Assembly: GCA_965226915.1 (NCBI GenBank)
Contig: CBDDEJ010000005.1
Coordinates: forward strand, 1-64,000
DNA length: 64,000 nucleotides
Origin: Io17-Chloro-G2 sp965226915
Lineage (GTDB): Bacteria; Chloroflexota; Dehalococcoidia; Lucifugimonadales; UBA3495
Reading direction: 5' to 3'
The notes beneath the pieces are model-generated. The model was not told the DNA's origin. It saw nothing but the letters and a program-made list of their open reading frames with translations, and searched no databases. Of the stretch, positions 50,869 through 60,082 are shown piece after piece (the stretch's first letter is position 1; each line of letters begins with the position of its first letter). The translations under genes were made by a program, and so were the position numbers.

Positions 50869-52290
50869 CTAGCCGCCTCCGCCGACACCCCCCAACCCCG
50901 GTTTGGTCATGGCGATGGGATCCAACAGGGAGTCCAGTTCCGCGTCGGAAAGATCGGTCTTCTGCTTAGCCACCTCTCGGATGGTTTGACCTGTAGCCGC
51001 CGCTTCTTTGGCGATGGCCGCCGCCGCGTCGTAGCCGATGGAAGGCGCCAGTCCCGTCCCCAACATCAAACCCTTCTCAACCATGTCCGGCCCCGTGGAT
51101 GTCGCCACGATTCCCGTCACACACTGTTCGGCGAAGTTGTGGGCCGACGCCGCCAGCAGAGATATGGATTGAAGAATGTTGTAGGCGGCGACAGGCATCA
51201 TGGTGTTCAGTTCAAAATAGCCGCCATTGCCGGCCAACGCGATCGCCGCGTCGTTGCCGATCACCTGGGCCACTACCTGCACGACGCTCTCGGAGATGAC
51301 CGGGTTGATCTTGCCCGGCATGATGGAGCTGCCCGGCTGCACCTCTGGCAGCACCAACTCACCCAGCCCGGCCCGGGGACCGCAGGCCATCAACCGAATG
51401 TCGTTGGCGATCTTGTGGAGGCTGACCGCAATCGTCTTCAACCCGCCGCTGGCTTCCACTAGACCGTCAAGCGTAGATTGGGCTTGGAAGTGGTTGCCTG
51501 TCTCTTTGATCACGACCCCTGTGATCTCCGAGAGAAGCTGGCAAGTCCGCGCGGAGAACTCGGGATGGGTGTTAACACCGGTTCCCACGGCCGTGCCGCC
51601 AAGCGCCACCTCGCTCAGGGCTTCTTGCACCCGGCGCAGGCGTTGAATGCCGTAATCGGCCTGGCCGGCGAATCCCAAGAACTCTTGGCCCAAGCGCACC
51701 GGCGTGGCGTCTTGCAGGTGGGTCCGGCCGGTTTTGACGATGGGCCAAAACTCGTCGGACTTCTTTTGCAATTCGTCCCTCAGGTACTCCAGGCCAGGAA
51801 TTAGGTCTTCATTGACGGCAATCATCGCCGCCAGGTGGATGGCGGTGGGAATGACATCGTTCGACGACTGGCCCATGTTGACCTGATCGTTTGGATGCAC
51901 CAGGCGGGAGCCCAAGTCGCCTCCCAATATCTGGGACGCCCGGTTGGCGATTACCTCGTTGGCATTTGTGTTGGTGGAGGTGCCGGAGCCCGTTTGGAAG
52001 ATATCCAGCACGAAATGCTCGTCCAGCTTGCCGTCGACGACTTCCTGAGCGGCCGCCACGATGGCGTTCATCGTAGATTCATCCAGGTTGCCCAGCGCAT
52101 TATTGGTTCGGGCGGCGGCCAGTTTGACCAGCCCCAACGCCCGTATGAACGTCCTGGGGAACCGCAGGTCGCTGATGGGAAAATTCAGCACCGCCCGCAT
52201 GGTGGAGGCGCCGTAAAGAGCGCCGGCCGGGACTTCCATAGGCCCCATGGAATCGCGCTCTATCCTGACGTCAGAATTGGTGGCCGTCAT
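50869..52290 (-). CDS. fumC: Fumarate hydratase class II
   Basis: Converts fumarate and malate in the citric acid cycle (473 aa, homotetramer). SSNDVIPTAIHLAA, the TGRTHLQDATPVRLGQE segment with catalytic His, the signature GSSIMPGKINPVISE (Ser in the mobile loop), and GGYFELNTMMPVAAYNILQS. The start is ATG 52290, with gggagga 9 nt upstream, not the longer open frame to 52386. The C-terminus is a short Gly-rich run. Adjacent genes do not form a citric-cycle operon. Confidence 0.96.
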   Translation of the reverse strand: MTATNSDVRIERDSMGPMEVPAGALYGASTMRAVLNFPISDLRFPRTFIRALGLVKLAAARTNNALGNLDESTMNAIVAAAQEVVDGKLDEHFVLDIFQTGSGTSTNTNANEVIANRASQILGGDLGSRLVHPNDQVNMGQSSNDVIPTAIHLAAMIAVNEDLIPGLEYLRDELQKKSDEFWPIVKTGRTHLQDATPVRLGQEFLGFAGQADYGIQRLRRVQEALSEVALGGTAVGTGVNTHPEFSARTCQLLSEITGVVIKETGNHFQAQSTLDGLVEASGGLKTIAVSLHKIANDIRLMACGPRAGLGELVLPEVQPGSSIMPGKINPVISESVVQVVAQVIGNDAAIALAGNGGYFELNTMMPVAAYNILQSISLLAASAHNFAEQCVTGIVATSTGPDMVEKGLMLGTGLAPSIGYDAAAAIAKEAAATGQTIREVAKQKTDLSDAELDSLLDPIAMTKPGLGGVGGGG

Positions 52291-52742
52291 CTGATTGTTC
52301 CTCCCAAACCGTGTGCAACAAGAACACGCCTGATTGTATCCATTGCGCTGGTAGATGACCACCCCGGCGCTGGCAATCCCTGACACTATTCGCCGATAGT
52401 GTCACTTTATTGGTCTCCGGAGGCCGTTATCCCAATCACCGACACAACAATCGTATGCTATTTCGAGATGGATCGTTTGGTCAAATGTACCCGTCTTTAA
52501 ATACCAAATGCAAAACGTCCGGCCAGTTCACGACGCTCCTGCCTCGCTAAGTAATCATTCGGCGGACGCAATAATTGCTCTAACTCCAGAAGCTTTGACC
52601 AGGACCAAGGCACCACCACCCCAACCACCACCGCAAATGCAGCCCTAATTACGGCCCTACATGATCAGGTCCAAGCCCAGGAGCTCGAAGCCCGGCGGCG
52701 CTAAGTGCCAGACGCCCCTGAGGCCCTTCTTCCATCGGGTAT
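52291..52742. other. Intergenic region with hairpin
   Basis: About 450 bp upstream of fumC with no credible gene. A perfect 9-bp inverted repeat TGACACTAT (52381-52389) / ATAGTGTCA (52396-52404) lies ~90 bp upstream of the fumC start. It could be an operator. The rest, rich in caccacc and ccaagg runs, shows nothing recognisable. Confidence 0.5.
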
Positions 52743-53003
52743 TCACGACCAACGGAATGGGTATTTCAGCATTTGAGCCAACCCCGCATTACGGACGGGC
52801 AGTTCGCCAAAATTCTGACGGATCACGCTGCGTCCGCGTTGCCTAAACCGAGAATGATAATGCTTACCTAGCCGGTTCACTACCTCTTCCACAGTGATCC
52901 TGTTGCTTGCTGGAGTAGGCTGTGCCGCGCTAGCACACGCCACAGCAAAAATCGAGATGACGGCGAATAACCACAGTCTGATTGCGATACATAGGATAAA
53001 CAC
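52743..53003 (-). CDS. Small predicted lipoprotein
   Basis: 86 aa from GTG 53003: VFILCIAIRLWLFAVISIFAVACASAAQPTPASN is a clear signal peptide with lipobox-like AVAC. It is followed by RITVEEVVNRLGKHYHSRFRQRGRSVIRQNFGELPVRN and a short tail. I recognise no family. The start codon lies inside the 14-bp hairpin at the thiolase end, and no Shine-Dalgarno is evident, so expression is doubtful. Could be a real small envelope protein or a decayed gene. Confidence 0.4.
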   Translation of the reverse strand: MFILCIAIRLWLFAVISIFAVACASAAQPTPASNRITVEEVVNRLGKHYHSRFRQRGRSVIRQNFGELPVRNAGLAQMLKYPFRWS

Positions 53004-53032
53004 GCCGTTAGACCACCACGGCGTGTTTATCC
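52994..53032 (-). terminator. Fourteen-bp perfect hairpin at the thiolase 3' end
   Basis: Perfect inverted repeat ggataaacacgccg (52994-53007) and cggcgtgtttatcc (53019-53032), loop of 11 nt, overlapping the last codons and stop of the thiolase gene. It probably ends that transcript, although there is no T-run after the stem. It also covers the GTG of the small lipoprotein gene. Confidence 0.6.
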
Positions 53033-54214
53033 AATTCGCTGGAAGATGGTGGCAACACCCTGACCGCCGCCTACACACATTGTGACCAATCCCAACTCAT
53101 CGTCCCGCAACTCCATCTCTTCCATCAGCTTAACGGTCATGATCGCGCCGGTGGCGCCCACGGGATGGCCTAGGCTAATCCCACTGCCATTGACGTTGGT
53201 CTTTTCTAAGCTCATGTCCAGTTCCCTCATGCAATAGAGGGCCTGGGAGGCGAATGCCTCGTTTAGCTCGATGAGGCCGATGTCGTCTATGGTCATGCCG
53301 GCCTTCCCAAGAACCTTGCGCACGGCGGGAACGGGACCGATTCCCATGATGGCGGGCTCGACCCCGGCGACGCCCCTGGTATGCCAACGCATCCTTGGCT
53401 TGACGCCCAACTCGGCGGCTTTCTCAGCAGACATGATAACGACCATGGCGGCGCCGTCGTTGATGCTGGAGGCGTTGCCGGCGGTGACTGTCCCGTCCTT
53501 TTTGAATACTGGAGTAAGTTGGGCCAGCCGTTCCACGGTGGAATCTTCCCGCGGACCTTCGTCCCGTGAAACCACCACCGGATCGCCCCGGCGCTGGGGC
53601 ACGGTCACGGAAGAGATCTGGTGATCGAACCGGCCCCCGTTTATGGCGGCCACCGCCCGCTGGTGACTGATCGCGGCCAGCTCGTCCTGATCTTCCCGGC
53701 TGACGCCGAATCGCTCCGCCACGTTCTCGGCGGTCACACCCATGTGATACAGATTCACTGGACATCCCAGCCCTTTCACCAGGCTGTCAGCGAGGGCGGC
53801 GTCTCCCATGCCCAGCCCGTCGAACCGGGCTTTGTAACCGACGTGAAAAGGCGACTGGCTCATGTTTTCGATGCCGCCGGCGACGGCGATGTCCACCTCT
53901 CCGGTCTTGACCATCAAGGCGGCCATGTTGATTGCTTCCAAACCGGAGGAACACTGGCGGTTGATGGCGATGGTGGGGACCTCATCGGGAATCCCGGCCC
54001 CCAGTGAGGCCATGCGGGCAGCGTAACCGGCCTCGGCCGCCTGAAGGGCGTTGCCCAGCACCACCTCTTCGACCTGGTCCGGACGTATGTTGGCCTGCTC
54101 CAGCGCGGCTTTGATGGCCAGGGAGCCCAATTCCGACGCAGATACGTCCTTCAATGCTCCTCCGAAACGGCCGATGGGCGTTCGGGCTCCACTGACTATG
54201 ACGGCTTCTTGCAT
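53027..54214 (-). CDS. Thiolase (acetyl-CoA acetyltransferase)
   Basis: Condensing or degradative thiolase (395 aa). QEAVIVSGARTPIGRFGGALKDVSASELG at the N-terminus, the nucleophile Cys in AINRQCSSGLEAINMAA (~88), the VNVNGSGISLGHPVGATGA-type His (~347), and VTMCVGGGQGVATIFQ with the second Cys (~377). Start ATG 54214, with gggaggaa 6 nt upstream. It could serve beta-oxidation or acetoacetyl-CoA formation; no other fad genes are next to it. Confidence 0.93.
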   Translation of the reverse strand: MQEAVIVSGARTPIGRFGGALKDVSASELGSLAIKAALEQANIRPDQVEEVVLGNALQAAEAGYAARMASLGAGIPDEVPTIAINRQCSSGLEAINMAALMVKTGEVDIAVAGGIENMSQSPFHVGYKARFDGLGMGDAALADSLVKGLGCPVNLYHMGVTAENVAERFGVSREDQDELAAISHQRAVAAINGGRFDHQISSVTVPQRRGDPVVVSRDEGPREDSTVERLAQLTPVFKKDGTVTAGNASSINDGAAMVVIMSAEKAAELGVKPRMRWHTRGVAGVEPAIMGIGPVPAVRKVLGKAGMTIDDIGLIELNEAFASQALYCMRELDMSLEKTNVNGSGISLGHPVGATGAIMTVKLMEEMELRDDELGLVTMCVGGGQGVATIFQRIG

Positions 54215-54397
54215 TGGTTTCCTCCCTGACTGGTTTGAATATTGTATCGATTCTAGGAAGCCGCCAGGAGCGCTCCGATGGGCGATTCCCGGCGCCGACG
54301 CGAAAACGATATCACAGGCACAAGTAAGGGGCAATCATGGGTGAAGGCGGGCAACTAAAGACGAGGCCTCTGGACATGGATAGTGGCCGCCTATGTC

Positions 54398-55948
54398 TTA
54401 GCGCCCCTCCTTTATCCAGTCCGCCACCTTCTCGGCAATCATTATCGTTGTGGCGTTGGTGTTGGCTCGAATCACGTCGGGCATGATGGAGGCGTCCACC
54501 ACTCTGAGATTCTCCATGCCTTGGACATGGCCGAACTGATCCACGACCGCCATGGCATCGGCGGCCAGGCCCATCTTGCACGTGCCCGAGATGTGGTGCT
54601 GGGTGTAGACGTTGCGCAGCATCCAATTGTCTAGGGAATCGTCGGTGGCCAGGTCTTGGTCTGTGGGGTTCAAACGGGACTCGATAAGGTCCCGGAACCG
54701 CGGGTGCTCAGCGATTTTTATCGCCACCCGCAGCGCCTCTCTCATGCGCTCGCGGTCATAGGCGTCGGTCAGATAATCGTAGTTTAGGTTGGGCTGCACC
54801 CGCGGGTCTGTGGAGACCAGTCTCAACTCGCCAGCCGAGTTGGCGTTCTGTAGACCCACGCTTAAGCCAAAGTGGAAATCTTCGTTCTCGATGACCACGC
54901 TGGAGGGGCGGTGCTCGCTATTCATCAAGATTGGCGTTAACTGGAAATCCGCCCTGGTGGAAGAACCCTGGGTGCTGAATCGCAAGCCCACCTGGATGCT
55001 GGCGGCGTCATCTGCCGGAGGCTCGCCGACGCCCTTGAAAAGCAGGAATGCCGCCGGATGATCACGTAGATTTTGCCCCACACCGGGAAGGTCATGAACC
55101 GATGTTAAACCGAGGCTGCTCATGTGACCCGCCGGGCCGACGCCGGACAACATCAAAATCTGAGGAGACCCCACCGCGCCGGAAGTTAAGATTATCTGAT
55201 CGCCCTCCACCGTGAAAGTTTGGTCTCCGCTGTCCGCCTCCACTCCCACAGCCCGCTTCCCATCGAACACCACCCGGTGGGCCGTGACGCTTCCCCGGAT
55301 GGTGAGGTTAAGCCGGTGGCGAGCCAGGTTCAGGTAGGTCAGCGACGTGCTCATGCGAACGCCGTCGATGTTGTTCAAAGGACGGGATGCTATGCCCGTC
55401 GAGTCGGGATGGTTCTGGTCCGGGTCCTCGGGGAATCCCATTTCCACACAGGCGTCGACAAACGCCCTGGACGTGGGTAGCCACTCTCTTCTGTGGTACC
55501 GGCGAACGGGAATGGGCCCGTCGTTGCCGTGAAAATCGTCCCCGCCGAAATCCCGGTCGTTTTCTAACTTCCGGAAATAGGGGAGAACATCGGTGAAGGA
55601 CCACTGGTCGTTGCCCTCCGCGGCCCAGTTGTCGTAGTCCTCGGGAACTCCCCGGAACAGGACTTGGCCGTTGATCGAACTGGAACCACCCATCACCCTG
55701 CCCCTGGGAATCACGATTGGCTCGGCCTGCAGCGGCGTGGCGGTGGCCCGGTAGTCCCAGCTGTGGGGCCCGTAGGCCGAGCGCCACACGTTGTTGCCGT
55801 CCTTGATATCGATGGGCAGATGTTCGAAGTCGGGATAATCCGGGCCTGCCTCCAGCAAGAGCACCGACTTTTCCGGGTCCTCGGACAGGCGCGTCGCCAG
55901 CACGCATCCGGCGGACCCTCCGCCCACGATTACGTAATCGTATTTCAT
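54398..55948 (-). CDS. GMC-family FAD-dependent oxidoreductase (choline dehydrogenase-like)
   Basis: 516-aa flavoprotein. Rossmann motif DYVIVGGGSAGCVLATRLSED (~3-23). GMC signature 1: GRVMGGSSSINGQVLFRG. Signature 2: LTSGAVGSPQILMLSGVG. C-terminal active-site HHISGTCKMG (His) and MPDVIRANTNATTIMIAEKVADWI. Oxidises an alcohol; substrate not readable (choline, PEG, aryl or aliphatic alcohols are options). No signal peptide. The Fe-ADH-like gene sits just upstream on the same strand, suggesting a shared alcohol-oxidation pathway. Confidence 0.93.
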   Translation of the reverse strand: MKYDYVIVGGGSAGCVLATRLSEDPEKSVLLLEAGPDYPDFEHLPIDIKDGNNVWRSAYGPHSWDYRATATPLQAEPIVIPRGRVMGGSSSINGQVLFRGVPEDYDNWAAEGNDQWSFTDVLPYFRKLENDRDFGGDDFHGNDGPIPVRRYHRREWLPTSRAFVDACVEMGFPEDPDQNHPDSTGIASRPLNNIDGVRMSTSLTYLNLARHRLNLTIRGSVTAHRVVFDGKRAVGVEADSGDQTFTVEGDQIILTSGAVGSPQILMLSGVGPAGHMSSLGLTSVHDLPGVGQNLRDHPAAFLLFKGVGEPPADDAASIQVGLRFSTQGSSTRADFQLTPILMNSEHRPSSVVIENEDFHFGLSVGLQNANSAGELRLVSTDPRVQPNLNYDYLTDAYDRERMREALRVAIKIAEHPRFRDLIESRLNPTDQDLATDDSLDNWMLRNVYTQHHISGTCKMGLAADAMAVVDQFGHVQGMENLRVVDASIMPDVIRANTNATTIMIAEKVADWIKEGR

Positions 55949-55964
55949 TGCATGGTCCTCCAGG

Positions 55965-56004
55965 TTGTTAGCTTTCAGCCGTCAGCTATTAGCTGTCAGC
56001 TTTC
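55965..56004. repeat. Short AGCTG/CAGCT repeat
   Basis: ttagctttcagccgtcagctattagctgtcagctttcgg, a further member of the intergenic family seen at 11475 and 62296. Confidence 0.5.
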
Positions 56005-56024
56005 GGTTGCGCTTCGTTTGAAGG

Positions 56025-57230
56025 CTATAAGATGCCTTGGAGCAGTTCCACTAGATCTTCTTTTCCCTCAACCGGACGGACGTTTCGATGAAGGCCAAAG
56101 TCGGTCATGGCGTCTTCGGCTATTTTTTCGATGCCTTCTTGAGTCACTCCTACATCCTTGAGGCGCAACGGCATGCCGGATTCGCGATATGCGCTCTCCA
56201 CGGCATCGGCCGCGGCAATGGCCGACTGCTCCGGGTCCACACCGTGGGTTTCCAGGCCCATCAGGAACGCTAACCGGGCCTGGCCGATGGAATTGTGGCT
56301 GCGGTTGAAGCGTATTCCCGGCGCGGTGAGGATGGAGTAAGCGGATCCGTGGTCGCATTCGGGATATCTGGTGTCGAGGGAATGAGCGAGTGAGCTAACC
56401 ACGGACATGGCCCCTGCGCCGCCCGCGCCGTTGTCGCTGGACCGGTTGGCCAAGAAAGCCGCCGCAGTCAGATTCATACGAACCTGGCCGTCGCCGGGCT
56501 CTCTCTGAACCATCGCCATGTTGCCCGTCAGCAGTCTGAGGGCCTGCAACAGGTCGCCTTCGGCAAGCGGATTGATGCCCTGGGACTGCAATCCACCGAC
56601 CACGCCGCTATAACATGAAGCAGCGGCGCTGAGGAATAACCGGGGCGGCGCCGTCAACAGCGCCTCTTCGTCCCAAATGGCGGCGCAGGGCCTGGTTTTT
56701 GGATCGAACAATTCGACACGATGGCCCGTTTCAGGATCTATGACCGCCGTTCCCGCCCTGGTCATGGCGGTAGTCGGAGTGGTTAAAACAACGATGTTGG
56801 GAATCTTGGGTTTCATCAAACGGGGGCTTACCGGGGGCTGGCCAGGCGGATATTTGGTGGCGTGGTCCTGGGCACGGCCCCCCTCGGCCAGAAGAATTAT
56901 GATCGCCCTGGCGGTGACGACGGCGCTGCCGCCACCCAAAGCCACGATCAGGTCGGCCCCGGCCTCGGCCGCCAGAGCGGCGCCCTCCTCCACCGATGGC
57001 AAGGGTGAGCTAGCTTGCACCCCATCAAAAACCCCAGCCAGCCTTTCTCCCAACGCCTCTTTGGTCCGTTCCAGCAGGTTGGTTCTATGAGCCACGCTCT
57101 GCCCGCATACTATAAAAGCCCGCTTGGCCCGCTGGCGGTCCACTTCGCCGGCCAGATTCTTAAGGGAATCTGTCCCGGCATGGATGCGCAGCGGAACCGC
57201 TATAGAGCGAAACGAGTTGATTTCCGACAA
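56025..57230 (-). CDS. Divergent iron-containing alcohol dehydrogenase / maleylacetate-reductase-like protein
   Basis: 401 aa from TTG 57230 (aggag 7-8 nt upstream). NAD(P) domain: RAFIVCGQSVAHRTNLLERTKEAL, ADLIVALGGGSAVVTARAI, NIVVLTTPTTAMTRAGTAVI. The helical metal domain is aligned, but most ligands are missing. DALTHAIE-type Asp/His is replaced by CYSGVVGGLQ. The first His of HGLAH is Ser (SSLAHSL). Only the later His of DHGSAYSIL remains. The iron site is therefore probably lost or altered. The fold is retained and the gene is intact, so it may have changed function. It lies upstream of the GMC oxidoreductase. Confidence 0.82.
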   Translation of the reverse strand: MSEINSFRSIAVPLRIHAGTDSLKNLAGEVDRQRAKRAFIVCGQSVAHRTNLLERTKEALGERLAGVFDGVQASSPLPSVEEGAALAAEAGADLIVALGGGSAVVTARAIIILLAEGGRAQDHATKYPPGQPPVSPRLMKPKIPNIVVLTTPTTAMTRAGTAVIDPETGHRVELFDPKTRPCAAIWDEEALLTAPPRLFLSAAASCYSGVVGGLQSQGINPLAEGDLLQALRLLTGNMAMVQREPGDGQVRMNLTAAAFLANRSSDNGAGGAGAMSVVSSLAHSLDTRYPECDHGSAYSILTAPGIRFNRSHNSIGQARLAFLMGLETHGVDPEQSAIAAADAVESAYRESGMPLRLKDVGVTQEGIEKIAEDAMTDFGLHRNVRPVEGKEDLVELLQGIL

Positions 57231-57428
57231 GGCGAATCTCCTGGGGGAATTTGAATCGATGCTACCAACGGATGCCCATATGTTGCCACCGGCCCATGGA
57301 ATTAGCAACAAGAGATCCGGCAAGCTAATGCTGTGTCGCTAAAGCCGGTTTTCGTCTGTAGCCGTGTTATATTTACTGAAGCATCGGCCGCCGCCGCGCC
57401 GCCCGACAGACTCTCAAGAGGTAGTTCC

Positions 57429-57824
57429 TTGAGCACCAACGACACCCGACTCATACGCTACCGAAATCAGAGCTTGGACTTGCTCCAAACCGCGTTCCAA
57501 GAATTGCGTAAAGGACGTTGGTCGCGGGCTGAAGAATTGCTCTGGGGGAGTCTCACTTTGGCGGTGAAAGGAGCGGCTTTAAGCCGCGGAGACGTTCTAC
57601 AAGACCAGGAAGAGATCCAGGCCTACGCCGTGGTCCTGGGCCAGGAGCGGCGGGACCGGCGCATCCGGGAAGCCTTCACCCAGCTGTCCAGCTTCTCAGA
57701 CGCCGCCGACCGAGTCCGCGACTCCCGCTACAGGGTGGACCGCTTGACCATGATGCTTGAGGGCCTAAGCTCCGCCGTAGAGCAACTGTGGGCAATCGCC
57801 ACGCCGGATGAATCTGATGAATAA
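57429..57824 (+). CDS. HEPN/PaREP1-like small helical protein
   Basis: 131 aa from TTG 57429 (agaggtag just upstream; the open frame to 57333 lacks a ribosome site). All-helical: QSLDLLQTAFQELRKGRWSRAEELLWGSLTLAVKGAALSRG is the PaREP1/HEPN-like helix pair. It continues RREAFTQ-type helices, including REAFTQLSSFSDAADRVRDSRYR. There is no obvious HEPN R-x4-6-H catalytic motif, so nuclease activity is not predicted. It overlaps mtaB by up to 17 nt and is translationally coupled to it. Confidence 0.6.
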   Translation: MSTNDTRLIRYRNQSLDLLQTAFQELRKGRWSRAEELLWGSLTLAVKGAALSRGDVLQDQEEIQAYAVVLGQERRDRRIREAFTQLSSFSDAADRVRDSRYRVDRLTMMLEGLSSAVEQLWAIATPDESDE

Positions 57825-59202
57825 GCAGGTGGCTGATTCGGGCAACAAGCCTGGGGGCCAGCTAACGGTGGCAATCGCCACCCAGGGCTGCAAGTTGAAT
57901 CAAGCCGACTCAGATGTTTTGGCCAGACAGTTCGCCGCGGCTGGATACCGGATCGTCGACCCCGGCGCCGGACCTCAGGTATTCATCCTGAATACATGCA
58001 CGGTCACGGGAACCGCCGATGCCAAGGCCAGGCGGGCGTTGCGGTCGGCTCGCCGCGCCAACCCTCAAGCATTAGTCGTGGCCACCGGCTGTTATGCGCA
58101 GCGGGCCCCGGCAGACCTAGAAGGATTGGAAGCGGTGTCATTGGTGGTGGGCAACTTCCAGAAAGACAAGCTGGTTGCTATGGTCTCCACCGAACTAGGC
58201 TCTCCAGGTCAGTCGGCGAATCCGCAACCCCTAGTCGAACCGGCGAGGGGATTTCGCATTTTCGGAAACGCCGAGTCCCCTCGCCGGTTCGACAAGCTGA
58301 ATGGGTTTAAGGGGCTTCGCATCAGGGCTAACATCAAGATCCAGGAGGGGTGCGATCAGGTCTGCGCCTACTGCATCGTGCCCAAGGTCCGGGGACGGGA
58401 ACGCAGCATACCGGCGGCGGATTTGGTGGAGCAGATCAACCGTTATACGAGCGAAGGATTCAAAGAGGTAGTGTTGACCGGAACCCAGTTGGGCACCTAC
58501 GGCTTCGACCTGCCCGAGACCAGCCTCGTAAGGTTGCTGCGGAGGATTTTAGACGAGACAACGGCGCCCAGGATCCGGGTTTCATCCTTGCAAGCCCAGG
58601 AGATAACGCCGGAACTGCTGGACCTTTGGGACACGAAGAACCCGCGGTTGTGCCCCCACTTCCACATACCCTTACAGAGCGGCAGCGATGGAGTGTTGAA
58701 GGCGATGCGCCGGCGCTACGACACCGGGACATTCGCCGCCACGGTGGAGATGGTGCGCCGCTGTATCCCGGGCGCCGGCATCACAACGGACATCATCGTG
58801 GGCTTTCCCGGAGAAGACGCGGCCGGGTTTCGAGAAAGCCTGGATTTCGCTTCATCCATGGCTTTCAGCGACATGCATGTTTTCCCTTATTCGCCCAGGC
58901 CCGGCACCAGCGCCGCCCACTATCCCAACCGCGTGGCGGAAGCGGAGAAGAAAGACCGCACCGCTGAGATGCTGGAGGTGGCGGCCAAAGGGTTTCGGGC
59001 CTTTCGAAATAGCCAGATAGGAACCACGCGGCCCGTTTTATGGGAAAACGCGGTCGAGAAAGATGGGACCAGCCAATGGAGCGGGCTGACGGACAATTAT
59101 ATCCGCGTCTATGGCCAATCCCCATTGGATATGGCCAATGTAATTTCCCAGGCCCGGCTGGTCCAAGGCGTGGGCGGCGACATCCACGCGGAATTGTCTT
59201 AA
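57808..59202 (+). CDS. mtaB: tRNA t6A37 methylthiotransferase MtaB
   Basis: Radical SAM methylthiotransferase making ms2t6A37 (464 aa). UPF0004 N-terminal domain with three Cys: TQGCKLNQAD, NTCTVTGTAD, ATGCYAQR. Radical SAM triad CDQVCAYC (~179-186). Then KEVVLTGTQLGTYGFD, PHFHIPLQSGSD and TTDIIVGFPGE. A TRAM-like C-terminus (PVLWENAVEKDGTSQWSGLTDNYIRVY) is the usual RNA-binding end. Start ATG 57808 or 57817, both inside the end of the HEPN-like gene. It acts on t6A made by TsaD (42770), so two steps of one tRNA modification lie in this window. Confidence 0.95.
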   Translation: MNLMNKQVADSGNKPGGQLTVAIATQGCKLNQADSDVLARQFAAAGYRIVDPGAGPQVFILNTCTVTGTADAKARRALRSARRANPQALVVATGCYAQRAPADLEGLEAVSLVVGNFQKDKLVAMVSTELGSPGQSANPQPLVEPARGFRIFGNAESPRRFDKLNGFKGLRIRANIKIQEGCDQVCAYCIVPKVRGRERSIPAADLVEQINRYTSEGFKEVVLTGTQLGTYGFDLPETSLVRLLRRILDETTAPRIRVSSLQAQEITPELLDLWDTKNPRLCPHFHIPLQSGSDGVLKAMRRRYDTGTFAATVEMVRRCIPGAGITTDIIVGFPGEDAAGFRESLDFASSMAFSDMHVFPYSPRPGTSAAHYPNRVAEAEKKDRTAEMLEVAAKGFRAFRNSQIGTTRPVLWENAVEKDGTSQWSGLTDNYIRVYGQSPLDMANVISQARLVQGVGGDIHAELS

Positions 59203-59248
59203 CCGCCCGGCCAAGGTCAACCGGCCCGTGAAGGCCGGCGATACAGAA

Positions 59249-60082
59249 TCAGGCTAGGTCCACAGGCCTTAGCCGTACGGAATCTCCCCAACGTTCCAGA
59301 TACCCGGCCTTTGTGGCGTGGCCGTGGGAGAACACCAACAGCCAACCCTGGCGCTCGGCCTGGTTTAGCAGGTCCTTCTTTGATTCCAGGGTCACTTCCG
59401 GCGAGTTGTCGAACGCCGAAATCACTCCCAGATTCAGGTGATGCGGCGTTGGCACTATGTCGCCCAGGTAGACAATCCTTTCCCCGCCGTGGTTAAACAT
59501 GACGACCTGATGACCCTGAGCGTGGCCGTCGGTGACGATCACGTTAAGTCCGGGGAAAATCTCGCTGTCGCCACACAAGAGCTCCAGTTGGCCACGCTCA
59601 TCGATGGGACGGAAATTATCCTCCCTGTGAGTGATGTGGCACCGCTCGTTGGGGTTGCAGGCCTCGTCCCAACATGCGCTCTGCACGTAGTACTTCGCCT
59701 TGGGAAAACTGGGCACGATATTGCCCGCCCGGTCCAGGCGAGTGCATCCCCCGGAATGGTCAAAATGAAGATGAGAGAGAATAACCGCGTGGATATCCTT
59801 GGGACCAATACCCACGCCCTTGAGACCTTTCAACAAACGGCTGGGAACCAAGCCAAGGGTCTCTTTGTCATTGTCGATATCTTTGGAACCCACCCCGGTA
59901 TCCACCAGGACGTTTTGCCCCTTAACCTGGAGCAGCAAGCAATTCAACCCCAAGGTCATCCGATTTTTGCGGTCGGTCACCACGTTGTTTTCCCAATCCA
60001 TCTTGGGAACTTGGCCGAACATGGAGCCTCCGTCTAGTTTGATAACCCCGTCACTAATGATCTTTACAGCTGTCGACATCAT
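59249..60082 (-). CDS. Metallo-beta-lactamase-fold hydrolase (lactonase-like)
   Basis: 277 aa. Metal-site motif HAVILSHLHFDHSGG (HxHxDH), then FPKAKYYVQSACWDEA, DGHAQGHQVVMFNHGG (His), VYLGDIVPTPHHLN (Asp and His). This resembles the AHL-lactonase/MBL-fold group with the LDTGVGSK-type early Asp (LVDTGVGSKD). Start ATG 60082 or 60079. Substrate unknown; quorum-quenching lactonase or another ester/lactone hydrolase are options. Stands alone on the minus strand. Confidence 0.85.
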   Translation of the reverse strand: MMSTAVKIISDGVIKLDGGSMFGQVPKMDWENNVVTDRKNRMTLGLNCLLLQVKGQNVLVDTGVGSKDIDNDKETLGLVPSRLLKGLKGVGIGPKDIHAVILSHLHFDHSGGCTRLDRAGNIVPSFPKAKYYVQSACWDEACNPNERCHITHREDNFRPIDERGQLELLCGDSEIFPGLNVIVTDGHAQGHQVVMFNHGGERIVYLGDIVPTPHHLNLGVISAFDNSPEVTLESKKDLLNQAERQGWLLVFSHGHATKAGYLERWGDSVRLRPVDLA

